Source of the DNA: Halobacillus_B rhizosphaerae
GTDB taxonomy: Bacteria > Bacillota > Bacilli > Bacillales > Halobacillaceae
Reading direction: 5' to 3'
Assembly: GCF_046719735.1 (NCBI RefSeq)
Contig: NZ_JAUTWQ010000011.1
Location: 171,079 to 235,078 of the forward strand
DNA: 64,000 nt
Numbering within the stretch: the first letter of the stretch is position 1; the number at the start of each line of letters is the position of its first letter. The position numbers were made by a program, and so were the translations under genes. Below are positions 39,540 to 47,246 of this stretch, piece after piece. The notes beneath the pieces are model-generated. The model had not been told where the DNA came from. It was given only the letters and a program-made list of their open reading frames with translations, and did no database searches.

Positions 39540-40283
39540 ATGAAGAGTGTTTTATATGTGAGTCATGGAAGTCGTGTAGAAGAGGCAAAGAAGCAGGCGG
39601 AAAATTTTATCCAGTCCGTCCAGTCCGATGTCAACGTTCCGCTTCAACAAATCTGCTTTTTAGAAATTGTGAACCCCGGGATACCAGAAGGCGTTGAACG
39701 ACTTGTAAATGCGGGGGCAGATGAAATTGCTGTGATACCTGTATTACTTTTCGCTGCAGGTCACTATTATAAGGATATCCCAGAGGAAATAGACCAGCTG
39801 AGAGACATCTATCCGCATGTCACGTTTACTTACGGGAAACCGCTTGGAGTTCAGGAGCGTTTAATTGACATTATGGCAGAACGAATAAGAGAAACCCAGA
39901 TTACACCTTCATCTGCGGCTAAGATTCTGGTAGTTGGCCGGGGAAGCAAAAACCCTGCCACGAAAAAAGCGATCGAGACAATTGGCAGAAAACTAAAGCA
40001 GAAAACAAACGTGGCACGAGTAGAGAGCTGCTTCCTTGCTGTTTTGAAGCCTTCTTTTGACGAAGCGGTTCATAAATCTTATGAGGATGGGGAACAGCAG
40101 GTGTTTATTGTTCCTTATCTTTGGTTTACGGGCGTGCTTATGCGTTCAATGGAAGATAAGATTAAGGATTACGGAGGTCGGTTTATTTTATGTCAGCATT
40201 TAGGCAGCCATCCTAATATTCAAGAAGCGCTTCGTGACCGCGTTATGCAAGCCCTTGGACAAACTCCTGAAAATCAGCTTTAA
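39540..40283 (+). CDS. sirB: Sirohydrochlorin ferrochelatase
   Basis: The 247-residue protein contains the CbiX fold twice. The N-terminal half has VSHGSR and LLFAAGHYYKDIPEEI, where the two histidines are the metal-site ligands of CbiX/SirB enzymes; the second half begins ILVVGRGSKNPATKKAI. It inserts ferrous iron into sirohydrochlorin to give siroheme, the cofactor of sulfite reductase. It corresponds to YlnE. The ATG follows GGAGGTAAACA. Confidence 0.93.
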   Translation: MKSVLYVSHGSRVEEAKKQAENFIQSVQSDVNVPLQQICFLEIVNPGIPEGVERLVNAGADEIAVIPVLLFAAGHYYKDIPEEIDQLRDIYPHVTFTYGKPLGVQERLIDIMAERIRETQITPSSAAKILVVGRGSKNPATKKAIETIGRKLKQKTNVARVESCFLAVLKPSFDEAVHKSYEDGEQQVFIVPYLWFTGVLMRSMEDKIKDYGGRFILCQHLGSHPNIQEALRDRVMQALGQTPENQL

Positions 40284-40339
40284 TTGTATGTTAGACTACA
40301 TATAAATCCTTATCATGCTGAAGAACGGGTGAAGTAAAC

Positions 40340-40954
40340 ATGTCGAAGCCACTCCCTGTTACATTAGATTTAACTAACAGGTCAGTCATAGTGGTCGGGG
40401 GCGGCCGAATTGCTGAAAAGAGGGTCAACACCTTAGTGGAGAGCGGTGTCATTCCTACGTTGATCAGCCCAGAGCTAACAGGTCATTTGTTTAAGCTAAG
40501 GAAGAGGCAGATGATTAAATGGGAGAAAAAAACCTTTGAACCTCGAGACCTCTCAGACGCAGGACTTATTGTGATTGCCACGAATCACGAAGAAGTAAAT
40601 CAGGCCGTGCGAGATGCGGCACCTCATTGGGCTCTCATTAATGACGCATCCAATGCTGAGAAAGGTAATGTGATGATTCCAGCTCAATTTAATCGTGGAA
40701 GACTCTCCATTTCTATTTCCACTAACGGAGCAAGTCCTTATTTATCCCGTCAGATTAAATCAGATCTTGAAAAGCAATATGATGAAAAGTACGAGGAATA
40801 CGTGGATTTCTTATATGAAGCAAGGCAGTTGATTAAGAAGTCCCTGCTTTCAAAAGAAATGCAAAGAAATTTGCTGAAAGAACTGCTTGCCGATCAATTC
40901 TTTCTTAAAGAATACCAGAGGAAGATGCTGGATTGGCTGCAAACCCTTTGTTGA
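40340..40954 (+). CDS. sirC: Precorrin-2 dehydrogenase
   Basis: The 204-residue protein has the NAD-binding VIVVGGGRIAEKR near residue 16 and the downstream FNRGRLSISISTNGASPYLSR of the SirC/MET8 family. It oxidises precorrin-2 to sirohydrochlorin with NAD. It corresponds to YlnF and has the separate, dehydrogenase-only length rather than the fused CysG form. A 56-base gap separates it from sirB. The ATG is preceded by a weak GGGTGAAG. Confidence 0.92.
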   Translation: MSKPLPVTLDLTNRSVIVVGGGRIAEKRVNTLVESGVIPTLISPELTGHLFKLRKRQMIKWEKKTFEPRDLSDAGLIVIATNHEEVNQAVRDAAPHWALINDASNAEKGNVMIPAQFNRGRLSISISTNGASPYLSRQIKSDLEKQYDEKYEEYVDFLYEARQLIKKSLLSKEMQRNLLKELLADQFFLKEYQRKMLDWLQTLC

Positions 40955-40968
40955 AAGGAGGAGACAGA

Positions 40969-41757
40969 ATGCAGAAGTTAAAAGGACGACGAATTGGAAT
41001 TGCTGCCTCGAGACAAGGGGAAGCCATTACGAAATTAATTGAGAAACAAGGCGGTACTGGCTCATTATTTTCCATTCAGGGTAAACAGCTGTTAAATGAA
41101 GCAGACAGCAGGAATAATGTTCAGGACTTTATTCAACTCCCGTTTGACTGGGCAGTGCTCACTACGGGCATTGGGGCTAAAACATTAGAAAATTCAGCAG
41201 AAAGCATCCAGGAAAAAGAGGGTTTTCTGAACAAGCTCAGTCAAGTTAGTATTGCGGTTAGAGGAAGTAAAACTCTGCGCTGGATGAAGGAGCATTCTCT
41301 GGAGCCCTTGCTTACGTCTGAGGATGGAACGATGGAAAATTTGTTCCAAGGATTTAAGCAGGAGCATAAAGGATCTCGTGTGTTTTTGCAAGCCTATAAT
41401 CAAGATGATGCTGCCTTACAGGAAACGTTAGAGAAGCTTGGATACACGGTATATTTATCTAAGCCCTATCAATATGAAAAGCCGGAAGATGAGATCCTGG
41501 ACAGTCTCATTCAACATATTTACGACCGTGCCTTAGATGCAGTTGTGTTTACAAGTAAAACGCAGGTGCAAAACTTATTTCGCTCTTTATCAGACCCATC
41601 AGAATTGGTGAGAGCCTTTCAAGAACATGTATTACCCGTAGCGGTGGGGAAAGTTACCGCGAAAGAATTGGAAAAAAACGGGCTGACGCGTGTTATACAG
41701 CCTGAGCAGCCGAAGATGGGTGCGATGGTAATGACTTTGGCCGATTACTATAAATGA
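40969..41757 (+). CDS. hemD: Uroporphyrinogen-III synthase-like protein (HemD family)
   Basis: The 262-residue protein has the two-domain layout of HemD, with GRRIGIAASRQGEAITKLIEKQG at the start, TTGIGAKTL in the first half and AVVFTSKTQVQNLF followed by VAVGKVTAKEL in the second, the conserved pieces of uroporphyrinogen-III synthases. The enzyme cyclises hydroxymethylbilane, making the substrate for SumT. As the main hemD of bacilli lies in the hemAXCDBL operon, this is probably a second copy dedicated to siroheme. It begins 14 bases after sirC with a strong AAAGGAGGAG site. Confidence 0.85.
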   Translation: MQKLKGRRIGIAASRQGEAITKLIEKQGGTGSLFSIQGKQLLNEADSRNNVQDFIQLPFDWAVLTTGIGAKTLENSAESIQEKEGFLNKLSQVSIAVRGSKTLRWMKEHSLEPLLTSEDGTMENLFQGFKQEHKGSRVFLQAYNQDDAALQETLEKLGYTVYLSKPYQYEKPEDEILDSLIQHIYDRALDAVVFTSKTQVQNLFRSLSDPSELVRAFQEHVLPVAVGKVTAKELEKNGLTRVIQPEQPKMGAMVMTLADYYK

Positions 41758-41801
41758 AACAGCCGCTGAGGGACAATGTCTCGCTTCAGCGGCTGTTTTA
41801 A
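41756..41801 (+). terminator. Intrinsic terminator after the cysH-siroheme operon
   Basis: Arms GAAACAGCCGCTGA and TCAGCGGCTGTTTT are followed by T-rich sequence and mark the end of the operon. Confidence 0.88.
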
Positions 41802-42012
41802 TTGTCAGATCAATATTTTTTCCTTCTGTTTGAACCGCTGTTCTGCTTAACGTTTCAAGGGTGGAGGGGAGAAGAGAAATACTTTCGACAGGAAAACATC
41901 ACTCGCTGGTCTCTTTCACCAATCGGGAATCTAAAAACTCGATAAATCCGCTGGAAAAGTAATGGTAAGAAAAGGAGTTCTAATGATACGCTTCTTTTTA
42001 CCTAAAAAAGGG
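41802..42012. other. Intergenic region before the glutaredoxin-like gene
   Basis: No gene is recognised. A 16-residue frame at 41983-42033 has a fair binding site but overlaps the candidate sigma-B promoter and is not supported otherwise. Confidence 0.4.
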
Positions 42013-42038
42013 GTTTTGTTACAGGAATATTAGGGTAA
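42013..42038 (+). promoter_or_regulatory. Candidate sigma-B promoter of the glutaredoxin-like gene
   Basis: GTTTTG (42013-42018), a 14-base spacer and GGGTAA (42033-42038) fit the sigma-B form moderately well and lie 62 bases before the start codon. Confidence 0.4.
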
Positions 42039-42100
42039 TGTAAAATTACAAAGATAAACTTGGCTTTAAATTAAGGCAGGCAGGATGAGGAGGGTCAGCT

Positions 42101-42382
42101 ATGAGCGATCAAATGGTAGTGGTTTACACAAGCAATGACTGTTCTAATTGTGACAAGCTGATTTCCAGATTGTCAGAATGGGAAGTTAATTACCAAGAGA
42201 AGAATATTTCTGAGAACAGACAATATTTTAAAGAACTGCAAAGTAAGAAAGTATATGGAACTCCTGCAACCTTTATTGATGACGAGAAAATATTAGGGTA
42301 TCAGGAAAGAAAACTAAGGCGCACCTTAGGAATTCCGTATGAGGAGCGTTTTCTCGATACAAATTCTATGAATTTCTCATAA
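42101..42382 (+). CDS. Glutaredoxin-family protein
   Basis: The 93-residue protein has the redox motif CSNC in YTSNDCSNCDKLI near residue 14 and the cis-proline region VYGTPATFIDD near residue 52, which defines a glutaredoxin/NrdH-type fold. The C-terminal tail of about 25 residues is longer than in NrdH. It would act as a cytosolic thiol-disulfide oxidoreductase, probably linked to bacillithiol or thioredoxin reductase in a Bacillaceae cell. A candidate sigma-B promoter precedes it. The start has a GAGGAGGG site. Confidence 0.85.
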   Translation: MSDQMVVVYTSNDCSNCDKLISRLSEWEVNYQEKNISENRQYFKELQSKKVYGTPATFIDDEKILGYQERKLRRTLGIPYEERFLDTNSMNFS

Positions 42383-42478
42383 GGTAGCAAGTGATGGTCC
42401 AAATCACGTGTTTTGTTTTACACTTTTTTTTGATTTCAACATAGGCTGAAGTAAATAATCATTAAAGGTGGAACTCCT

Positions 42479-42898
42479 ATGTATTCGAATCAAAACCAAG
42501 GGAATGGATGGAATTACGCGACTTTTCGTTCGGGTTACTATCCTAATTATAGTTATACTCCTTACTCATTTAATCAGCAGGCTTTCGCCAATGCTGCTGG
42601 CCAGCCGGGGTACTCCAACACCGCTTATGGCTGGAATCAAGCACCCTATACAACTGCTCAACCTCCATATACGTATGGTTACGGGTATCAAGGATATACT
42701 GAAACTGAACCAGGTTCCGGCGCGGCAGGTCAGAAAGCTGCCGGCATCCCTAAAGGGGTTATGAACTATTTTCATGACGAAAATGGCGAACTCGATTTTG
42801 ACAAAATGATGTCAACCACCGGTCAAGTGATGAAGACAGTGCAGCAAGTTTCTCCCCTTGTGAAAGGAATTGGCTCCTTTGTTAAAGGAATAAAATAA
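42479..42898 (+). CDS. YppG-family protein
   Basis: The 139-residue protein has a Tyr/Gly/Asn/Pro/Gln-rich N-terminal two thirds and a conserved tail, YFHDENGELDFDKMMSTTGQ followed by VSPLVKGIGSFVK, which is the YppG (PF14179) signature in bacilli. Function is unknown; the family resembles spore-coat-type low-complexity proteins. It is preceded by AAAGGTGG and ends three bases before a very stable terminator. Confidence 0.85.
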   Translation: MYSNQNQGNGWNYATFRSGYYPNYSYTPYSFNQQAFANAAGQPGYSNTAYGWNQAPYTTAQPPYTYGYGYQGYTETEPGSGAAGQKAAGIPKGVMNYFHDENGELDFDKMMSTTGQVMKTVQQVSPLVKGIGSFVKGIK

Positions 42899-42924
42899 AG
42901 CGCGCCGGGGCGCGCTGTTTTTTT
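42899..42924 (+). terminator. Intrinsic terminator after the YppG-family gene
   Basis: The self-complementary GCGCGCCGGGGCGCGC is followed by seven T residues. Confidence 0.85.
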
Positions 42925-43100
42925 ACATAAGATTAAAGCAAAGGATAGGAGTGGATCAATGTTTGTGTCCCGGTCAGGTGAACTTGCCTGGATTTAACAG
43001 GACAAGTTGTTCTCAGGCACATCCTCCTGAATGCTTCTGGAAAGATAAATATGGTATGATTATTTCGGGAAACGAAATAGTGGATAGTGAGGGAAGAAAA

Positions 43101-43790
43101 ATGAGTGTTGGCTGTTTGTGTATTCACGGTTATACAGGGAGTCCGGATGAAGTTCGGCCATTAGCAGAATTCTTAGAAGCCAATACAGATTGGGAACTTG
43201 CTTCTCCAACGCTGCCCGGCCACGGCGAAACGCTGCATTTAAGAGGTCATTACTATCAAGAATGGATCATGACCGCAGAGCTTGCTCTATTAGATTTAAT
43301 GAAACGAAATGAGACAATCCTTCTGGTAGGTTTTTCTATGGGAGGGATGATTGCTGCTTACTTAACGGCTAAATATGATATTCATAAGCTGGTATTGCTC
43401 TCAGCGTCCAGTAAGTACATCAGTCTCCCGCAAATGGCGAAGGATATTCTCGAAATGGCCGGCGATGCATGTAGGGGATCGCTCTCTAACAATGAGTTAT
43501 TTGTTCGGTATCAGCGTAAACTCGGACATACCTATTTCTTTTCTTCCTTAGAGTTTATGAAGTGTGTGAAATATACGCTTCCTTGCCTACGGGAGGTTCA
43601 TTGCCCTGTTCTTATTATCCAAGGGAAATTAGATGGAATGGTGCCTGTCCGGGCAGCAGACTTCCTAAATACGGAGATACCTTCGGTGAATAAGGAAGTG
43701 GTGTTACTAGCTAAATCGAAGCACTTAATATGCCATGGAGATGACCGTGAAGAATTATGCCGCCGCGTCCTTTCTTTTCTCAACCCATAA
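43101..43790 (+). CDS. Alpha/beta hydrolase, carboxylesterase type
   Basis: The 229-residue protein has the oxyanion region CIHGYTGSPDEVRPLAEFL at the start, the nucleophile elbow GFSMGG near residue 87, an aspartate in QGKLDGMVP and histidine in SKHLICHGDD, the typical serine esterase triad. It is most like the EstA/YvaK carboxylesterases or monoacylglycerol lipases of bacilli. I place the start at ATG 43101 after GTGAGGGAAG; the frame stays open to 42951, but the upstream segment contains a likely -10 (TATGAT at 43055) and no binding site. An MFS gene follows after 20 bases. Confidence 0.85.
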   Translation: MSVGCLCIHGYTGSPDEVRPLAEFLEANTDWELASPTLPGHGETLHLRGHYYQEWIMTAELALLDLMKRNETILLVGFSMGGMIAAYLTAKYDIHKLVLLSASSKYISLPQMAKDILEMAGDACRGSLSNNELFVRYQRKLGHTYFFSSLEFMKCVKYTLPCLREVHCPVLIIQGKLDGMVPVRAADFLNTEIPSVNKEVVLLAKSKHLICHGDDREELCRRVLSFLNP

Positions 43791-43810
43791 CAGAAGAGAG
43801 GGATTACTAA

Positions 43811-45088
43811 GTGAATGCATTAAAAGAAGAAGTCCCTATTAGAACTCGTTTTTTCTATGGATGGGTTATCGTCGCATTGGCAGGACTCGGTGTCTTTTTT
43901 TCGGGACCGGGTCAAACGTATTCTGTATCTATCTTTATTAATTATTATATTGATGATTTTGGTTATTCACGTTCTCTAGTATCCGGCATTTACTCTGCAG
44001 CTACATTAGGGGCAGGATTTGCGTTATTTATGATGGGGCGTTTAGTCGATCGCTTTGGTCAAAGGACGATGATGACAGCGGTTGGAATCATGCTCTCCCT
44101 TGCCTTGTTTTGGAATGCCTTCTTGTTAGGACCGATTATGATGTTCATTGGGTTTTTTATGATCCGCTTGTTTGGTCAGGGTTCGATGACGCTGGTGCCC
44201 AATACGCTTGTTCCTCAGTGGTTTATTAAAAAACGGGGACGGGCATTAAGTGTCATGGCAATTGGAGGCTTCGCTAGTTCAGCGATGTTTCCGCCAGCGA
44301 ATGCCTTTCTAATTGAGCATGTCGGCTGGCGGACAACATGGGGGATTTGGGGAGCCGCTGTACTGATTGTTTTTGTGCCCCTCGCGTACATATTCGTAAG
44401 AAACCAGCCGAAGTTGATCGGAGAAGTTCCTGATGGCACGCCGAAGCCGTTGAAAGAGGGGGAGGACCCCAATACTTTCATAGATGTGAATGAAAAAAGC
44501 TGGACGTTAAGAGAAGCTATGGCAACGAGAGCATTCTGGTTTATTTTGTTCTGCGTTGTGGTGCCCGCCCTTGTAAATACCGCGATTACTTTTCACTTGG
44601 TTTCTATTATGGAACTGAGGGGGCTGGGTACAGGAATTGCAGCGTCAGTACTCACTTTAATGGCCGTCATCGGTTTCCCTGTGACGTTTATAGTCGGTTA
44701 TTTGGTGGATCGTTTTTCCGTGCATTATATTTTAGCGATCACATTTTTCGGCCATATATTCACTTTGCTCTTATTGCTCTTCACTTCAAGCTGGTGGCTT
44801 GCGATCGGATTTGGAGTCGTTTGGGGAATGGTCAATGGATTTGAGAGAATTGTATTGAATATTGTCTGGCCGAACTATTTTGGCAGAGAGCATTTAGGCA
44901 GCATTAAAGGTTTAGCTCAAACAGTCATGGTAGTAGGGTCAGCGCTTGGTCCGCTTCCGTTTGGATTGTTCTATGACTGGCTGGGCAATTATCAGGTTAT
45001 TATACTCCTGACGCTGCTTTTCCCCATTACGGCAGGGGTTCTGGCATTATCTTCTCCTCAGCCCCGATATGAAGATTATCATGGATAA
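43811..45088 (+). CDS. Major facilitator superfamily transporter (OFA-like)
   Basis: The 425-residue protein has twelve predicted membrane spans in two halves. The loop 2-3 motif is GRLVDRFGQR, and the second half repeats it as GYLVDRFSVH, typical of MFS carriers. The start FYGWVIVALAGLGVFFSGPGQTYSVS resembles the oxalate/formate antiporter-type and monocarboxylate carriers. Substrate is unknown. It begins at GTG 43811 after GAGAGGG and may be cotranscribed with the esterase gene before it. Confidence 0.85.
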   Translation: MNALKEEVPIRTRFFYGWVIVALAGLGVFFSGPGQTYSVSIFINYYIDDFGYSRSLVSGIYSAATLGAGFALFMMGRLVDRFGQRTMMTAVGIMLSLALFWNAFLLGPIMMFIGFFMIRLFGQGSMTLVPNTLVPQWFIKKRGRALSVMAIGGFASSAMFPPANAFLIEHVGWRTTWGIWGAAVLIVFVPLAYIFVRNQPKLIGEVPDGTPKPLKEGEDPNTFIDVNEKSWTLREAMATRAFWFILFCVVVPALVNTAITFHLVSIMELRGLGTGIAASVLTLMAVIGFPVTFIVGYLVDRFSVHYILAITFFGHIFTLLLLLFTSSWWLAIGFGVVWGMVNGFERIVLNIVWPNYFGREHLGSIKGLAQTVMVVGSALGPLPFGLFYDWLGNYQVIILLTLLFPITAGVLALSSPQPRYEDYHG

Positions 45089-45109
45089 GAGGCAGCGTTT
45101 TAACCATGA

Positions 45110-45170
45110 TAAAATCCTAACGGTGGTGAAATGTTAACGCCATTCTGCTACCACCGTTAGGATTTTTTGT
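45110..45170. terminator. Bidirectional terminator
   Basis: Arms AAAATCCTAACGGTGGT and ACCACCGTTAGGATTTT (17 bp) lie between the convergent MFS and DegV genes and are flanked by T and A runs. Confidence 0.88.
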
Positions 45171-45216
45171 CTTACCTAATACAGAATTTCTCATCGCTTC
45201 CTTATTTCCTTCAGCC

Positions 45217-46068
45217 TCAGTCTTTGAAGAAAGCAATCACAAGGCCACCTTCTCCCGCATAGGTCGATATAAGAGGTCCCATTTCCATAAATAAAGAATC
45301 CTTAAAGCTGTATTGATCTTTAATGGCCTCTAACACTTTATGCCCGCGCTCTTGATCATTGCAATGCGATAAAGAAATTACTTTATCCTCAAAGCTTGTT
45401 GTGTATTCACCGATTTGATCGATAAACCGGCGTAAAGATTTTTTATTGCCGCGAACTTTTTCAGATACTTCGATGGCGCCTTCTGCATTCGCTCTCATTA
45501 ACAGCTTGATATTTAGCGTTTTCGCAATTTTTCCTTTTACTTTGTCCAGGCGGCCGCCTTTGATAACGTTTTCTAACGTTTTCAAAATAAACAGGGTAGT
45601 AGTTTTTTCGATTCTTTCCTGCATATGTGAAACGAGTTCCGGGAAAGGAACGCCCTGGTTAATAGTCTTTTCCGCTTCGTGAAGCAGTAAGGCGACACCT
45701 GAAGAAGCGGTTTTCGTATTGAGCACTTCGATTTGACGGTCCGGTTCTTCTTCTAATAAAAGGTTCTTGCCCATGACGGCATTTTCATAAGTACTGCTAA
45801 GACCTTGAGTCAGACTCAGCACAAGGATTGGGAACGCTGGGTCCACCTTCTTGAACACTTCGTAGAAATCGTTGGGACTGGGAGAGGAGGACCTTGGAAG
45901 TTCCTCCGATTGTTTTAACCTTCTATAAAAAGTTTGTAAATCCATCTCTCCGGTTTTATACTGGTCGTCCCCAAACTGAAGGTTTAGGGGAATCGTTTCG
46001 ATATCGTACTGATTTACCATCTGTGGAGGAAAATCTCCTCCTCCGTCTACGATCAGCTTGATCGGCAT
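45217..46068 (-). CDS. DegV-family fatty-acid-binding protein
   Basis: The 283-residue protein has the DegV fold: IKLIVDGGGDFPPQMVNQYDI at the start, then SSSPSPNDFYEVF and LSLTQGLSSTYENA, the last two including fatty-acid carboxylate contacts in the family, and the C-terminal GPLISTYAGEGGLVIAF. DegV proteins bind fatty acids, and some act with the FakA kinase to make acyl phosphates. The start is ATG 46068 after GAGAGAAGG, because the longer frame from 46122 overlaps the neighbour. It follows the DMT transporter gene by 19 bases in one operon. Confidence 0.88.
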   Translation of the reverse strand: MPIKLIVDGGGDFPPQMVNQYDIETIPLNLQFGDDQYKTGEMDLQTFYRRLKQSEELPRSSSPSPNDFYEVFKKVDPAFPILVLSLTQGLSSTYENAVMGKNLLLEEEPDRQIEVLNTKTASSGVALLLHEAEKTINQGVPFPELVSHMQERIEKTTTLFILKTLENVIKGGRLDKVKGKIAKTLNIKLLMRANAEGAIEVSEKVRGNKKSLRRFIDQIGEYTTSFEDKVISLSHCNDQERGHKVLEAIKDQYSFKDSLFMEMGPLISTYAGEGGLVIAFFKD

Positions 46069-46087
46069 TGGTACACCTTCTCTCGGT

Positions 46088-47017
46088 TTATTTGGGTGGT
46101 CCATGAGCCTTGTTGGAAGCATGAGTAAGCTTTGGTTTACCTTTCTTCGCGGTACTGAAAATGAACATCATTAGCCCGAAGATTACAATGGAACCGCCGA
46201 GCCATTGAAACCAAGTGATTCCTTCGCCTAAAATCCAATAGGCTAACAGTGAAGCACCAATAGGTTCGATTAATATCCCCATCGTAATGGTGGAGGTGCT
46301 TACCCATCTAAGGGTCCAATTAAAAAGGGAGTGCCCAAAGAAAGTGGGAATAATCGCAAGAGCCAGGAATGCCAGCCATTGCTGCTGAGAGTATCCTGTA
46401 AAGGGCTCTTGAAGGATCAGGTTATAAATGAGCAGAGTGACAGACGCCATGCTGTAAACTAGGAAGGTATACGTCATCAAGGACAGTCGTTTACGTAAAT
46501 TCTGCCCCAAAAGAAAATATCCTGTAACCATGGCGGCTCCAGCTAATGCGAGAAAGTCACCAAGTAAGGCAATGCCGCTGATTTGAAAATCTCCCCAGCT
46601 GATAATCACACTGCCGGTAAGCGCAATGATCATACTAAGCACGGCTCCGATTGTAAAACGTTCTTTAAAGAAGAGGTATGTGCCTATAAAAGCGAAGATT
46701 GGCTGCATGGTAACGAGAACTACTGAGCTTGCTACAGATGTATAGTTCAAGGATTGAAACCATAAAATAAAGTGAAAAGCTAGAAAGATTCCTGCAGAAG
46801 TAGCAAGAATTAAATCTTTTGAAGAAATTTTTTTTAGTTCGTGAAGGTATTTCCAACCGATATATGGGGCCATAATAATGACAGCCATTAATAATCGGTA
46901 TAAAGCGGTTATAGAAGCCGGTGCATCTCCAGCGAGCCGCACAAAGACGGCAGCTGTCGAGATTGACGCCACACCAATAAATAATAATATATAGGGGTGG
47001 AATGGAGGCTTATCCAT
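46088..47017 (-). CDS. EamA/DMT-superfamily transporter
   Basis: The 309-residue protein has ten predicted membrane spans formed by two EamA repeats. Characteristic pieces are SITALYRLLMAVIIM, SVVLVTMQPIFAFIGTYLFF and, in the second repeat, ITMGILIEPIGASLLAYWIL. Members export amino acids, nucleotides or other metabolites, and the substrate here is unknown. The start is ATG 47017 with GAGGAGG seven bases upstream. The DegV gene follows directly. Confidence 0.85.
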   Translation of the reverse strand: MDKPPFHPYILLFIGVASISTAAVFVRLAGDAPASITALYRLLMAVIIMAPYIGWKYLHELKKISSKDLILATSAGIFLAFHFILWFQSLNYTSVASSVVLVTMQPIFAFIGTYLFFKERFTIGAVLSMIIALTGSVIISWGDFQISGIALLGDFLALAGAAMVTGYFLLGQNLRKRLSLMTYTFLVYSMASVTLLIYNLILQEPFTGYSQQQWLAFLALAIIPTFFGHSLFNWTLRWVSTSTITMGILIEPIGASLLAYWILGEGITWFQWLGGSIVIFGLMMFIFSTAKKGKPKLTHASNKAHGPPK

Positions 47018-47104
47018 TGGATCCCTCCTCGGGAACATGACAGTTTTTACTCATTTTATCATTATTAAGATTGAAAAGCATAGAGGAAATGTGTAGAATT
47101 AAAA

Positions 47105-47190
47105 CTGTTATGTGTGTTATGATGAATGAATCTATCAGGCAGGTATTTGAGAGGCCTCTCCCGTGTAGTGTGGCAGAAGGCTTTTTTTAC
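47105..47190 (+). promoter_or_regulatory. Leader region of cshA with a possible attenuator
   Basis: An extended -10 (TGTTATGAT, about 47115-47123) is followed by a leader containing the 12-base palindrome GAGAGGCCTCTC (47149-47160) and an imperfect GCCTCTCC/GGCAGAAGGC stem ending in seven T residues (47182-47188). This could be a weak terminator or cold-responsive leader before the helicase gene. Confidence 0.35.
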
Positions 47191-47246
47191 ATGTTCGTAT
47201 GCATATAAGGTAGAAGATTTTAATTATAAAGGAGTATGAAAGTATA

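Noticed and set aside
41983..42033. 16-residue frame with AAAAGGAG upstream
   Set aside because: Too short, with no conservation known, and overlapping the candidate sigma-B promoter; treated as chance.
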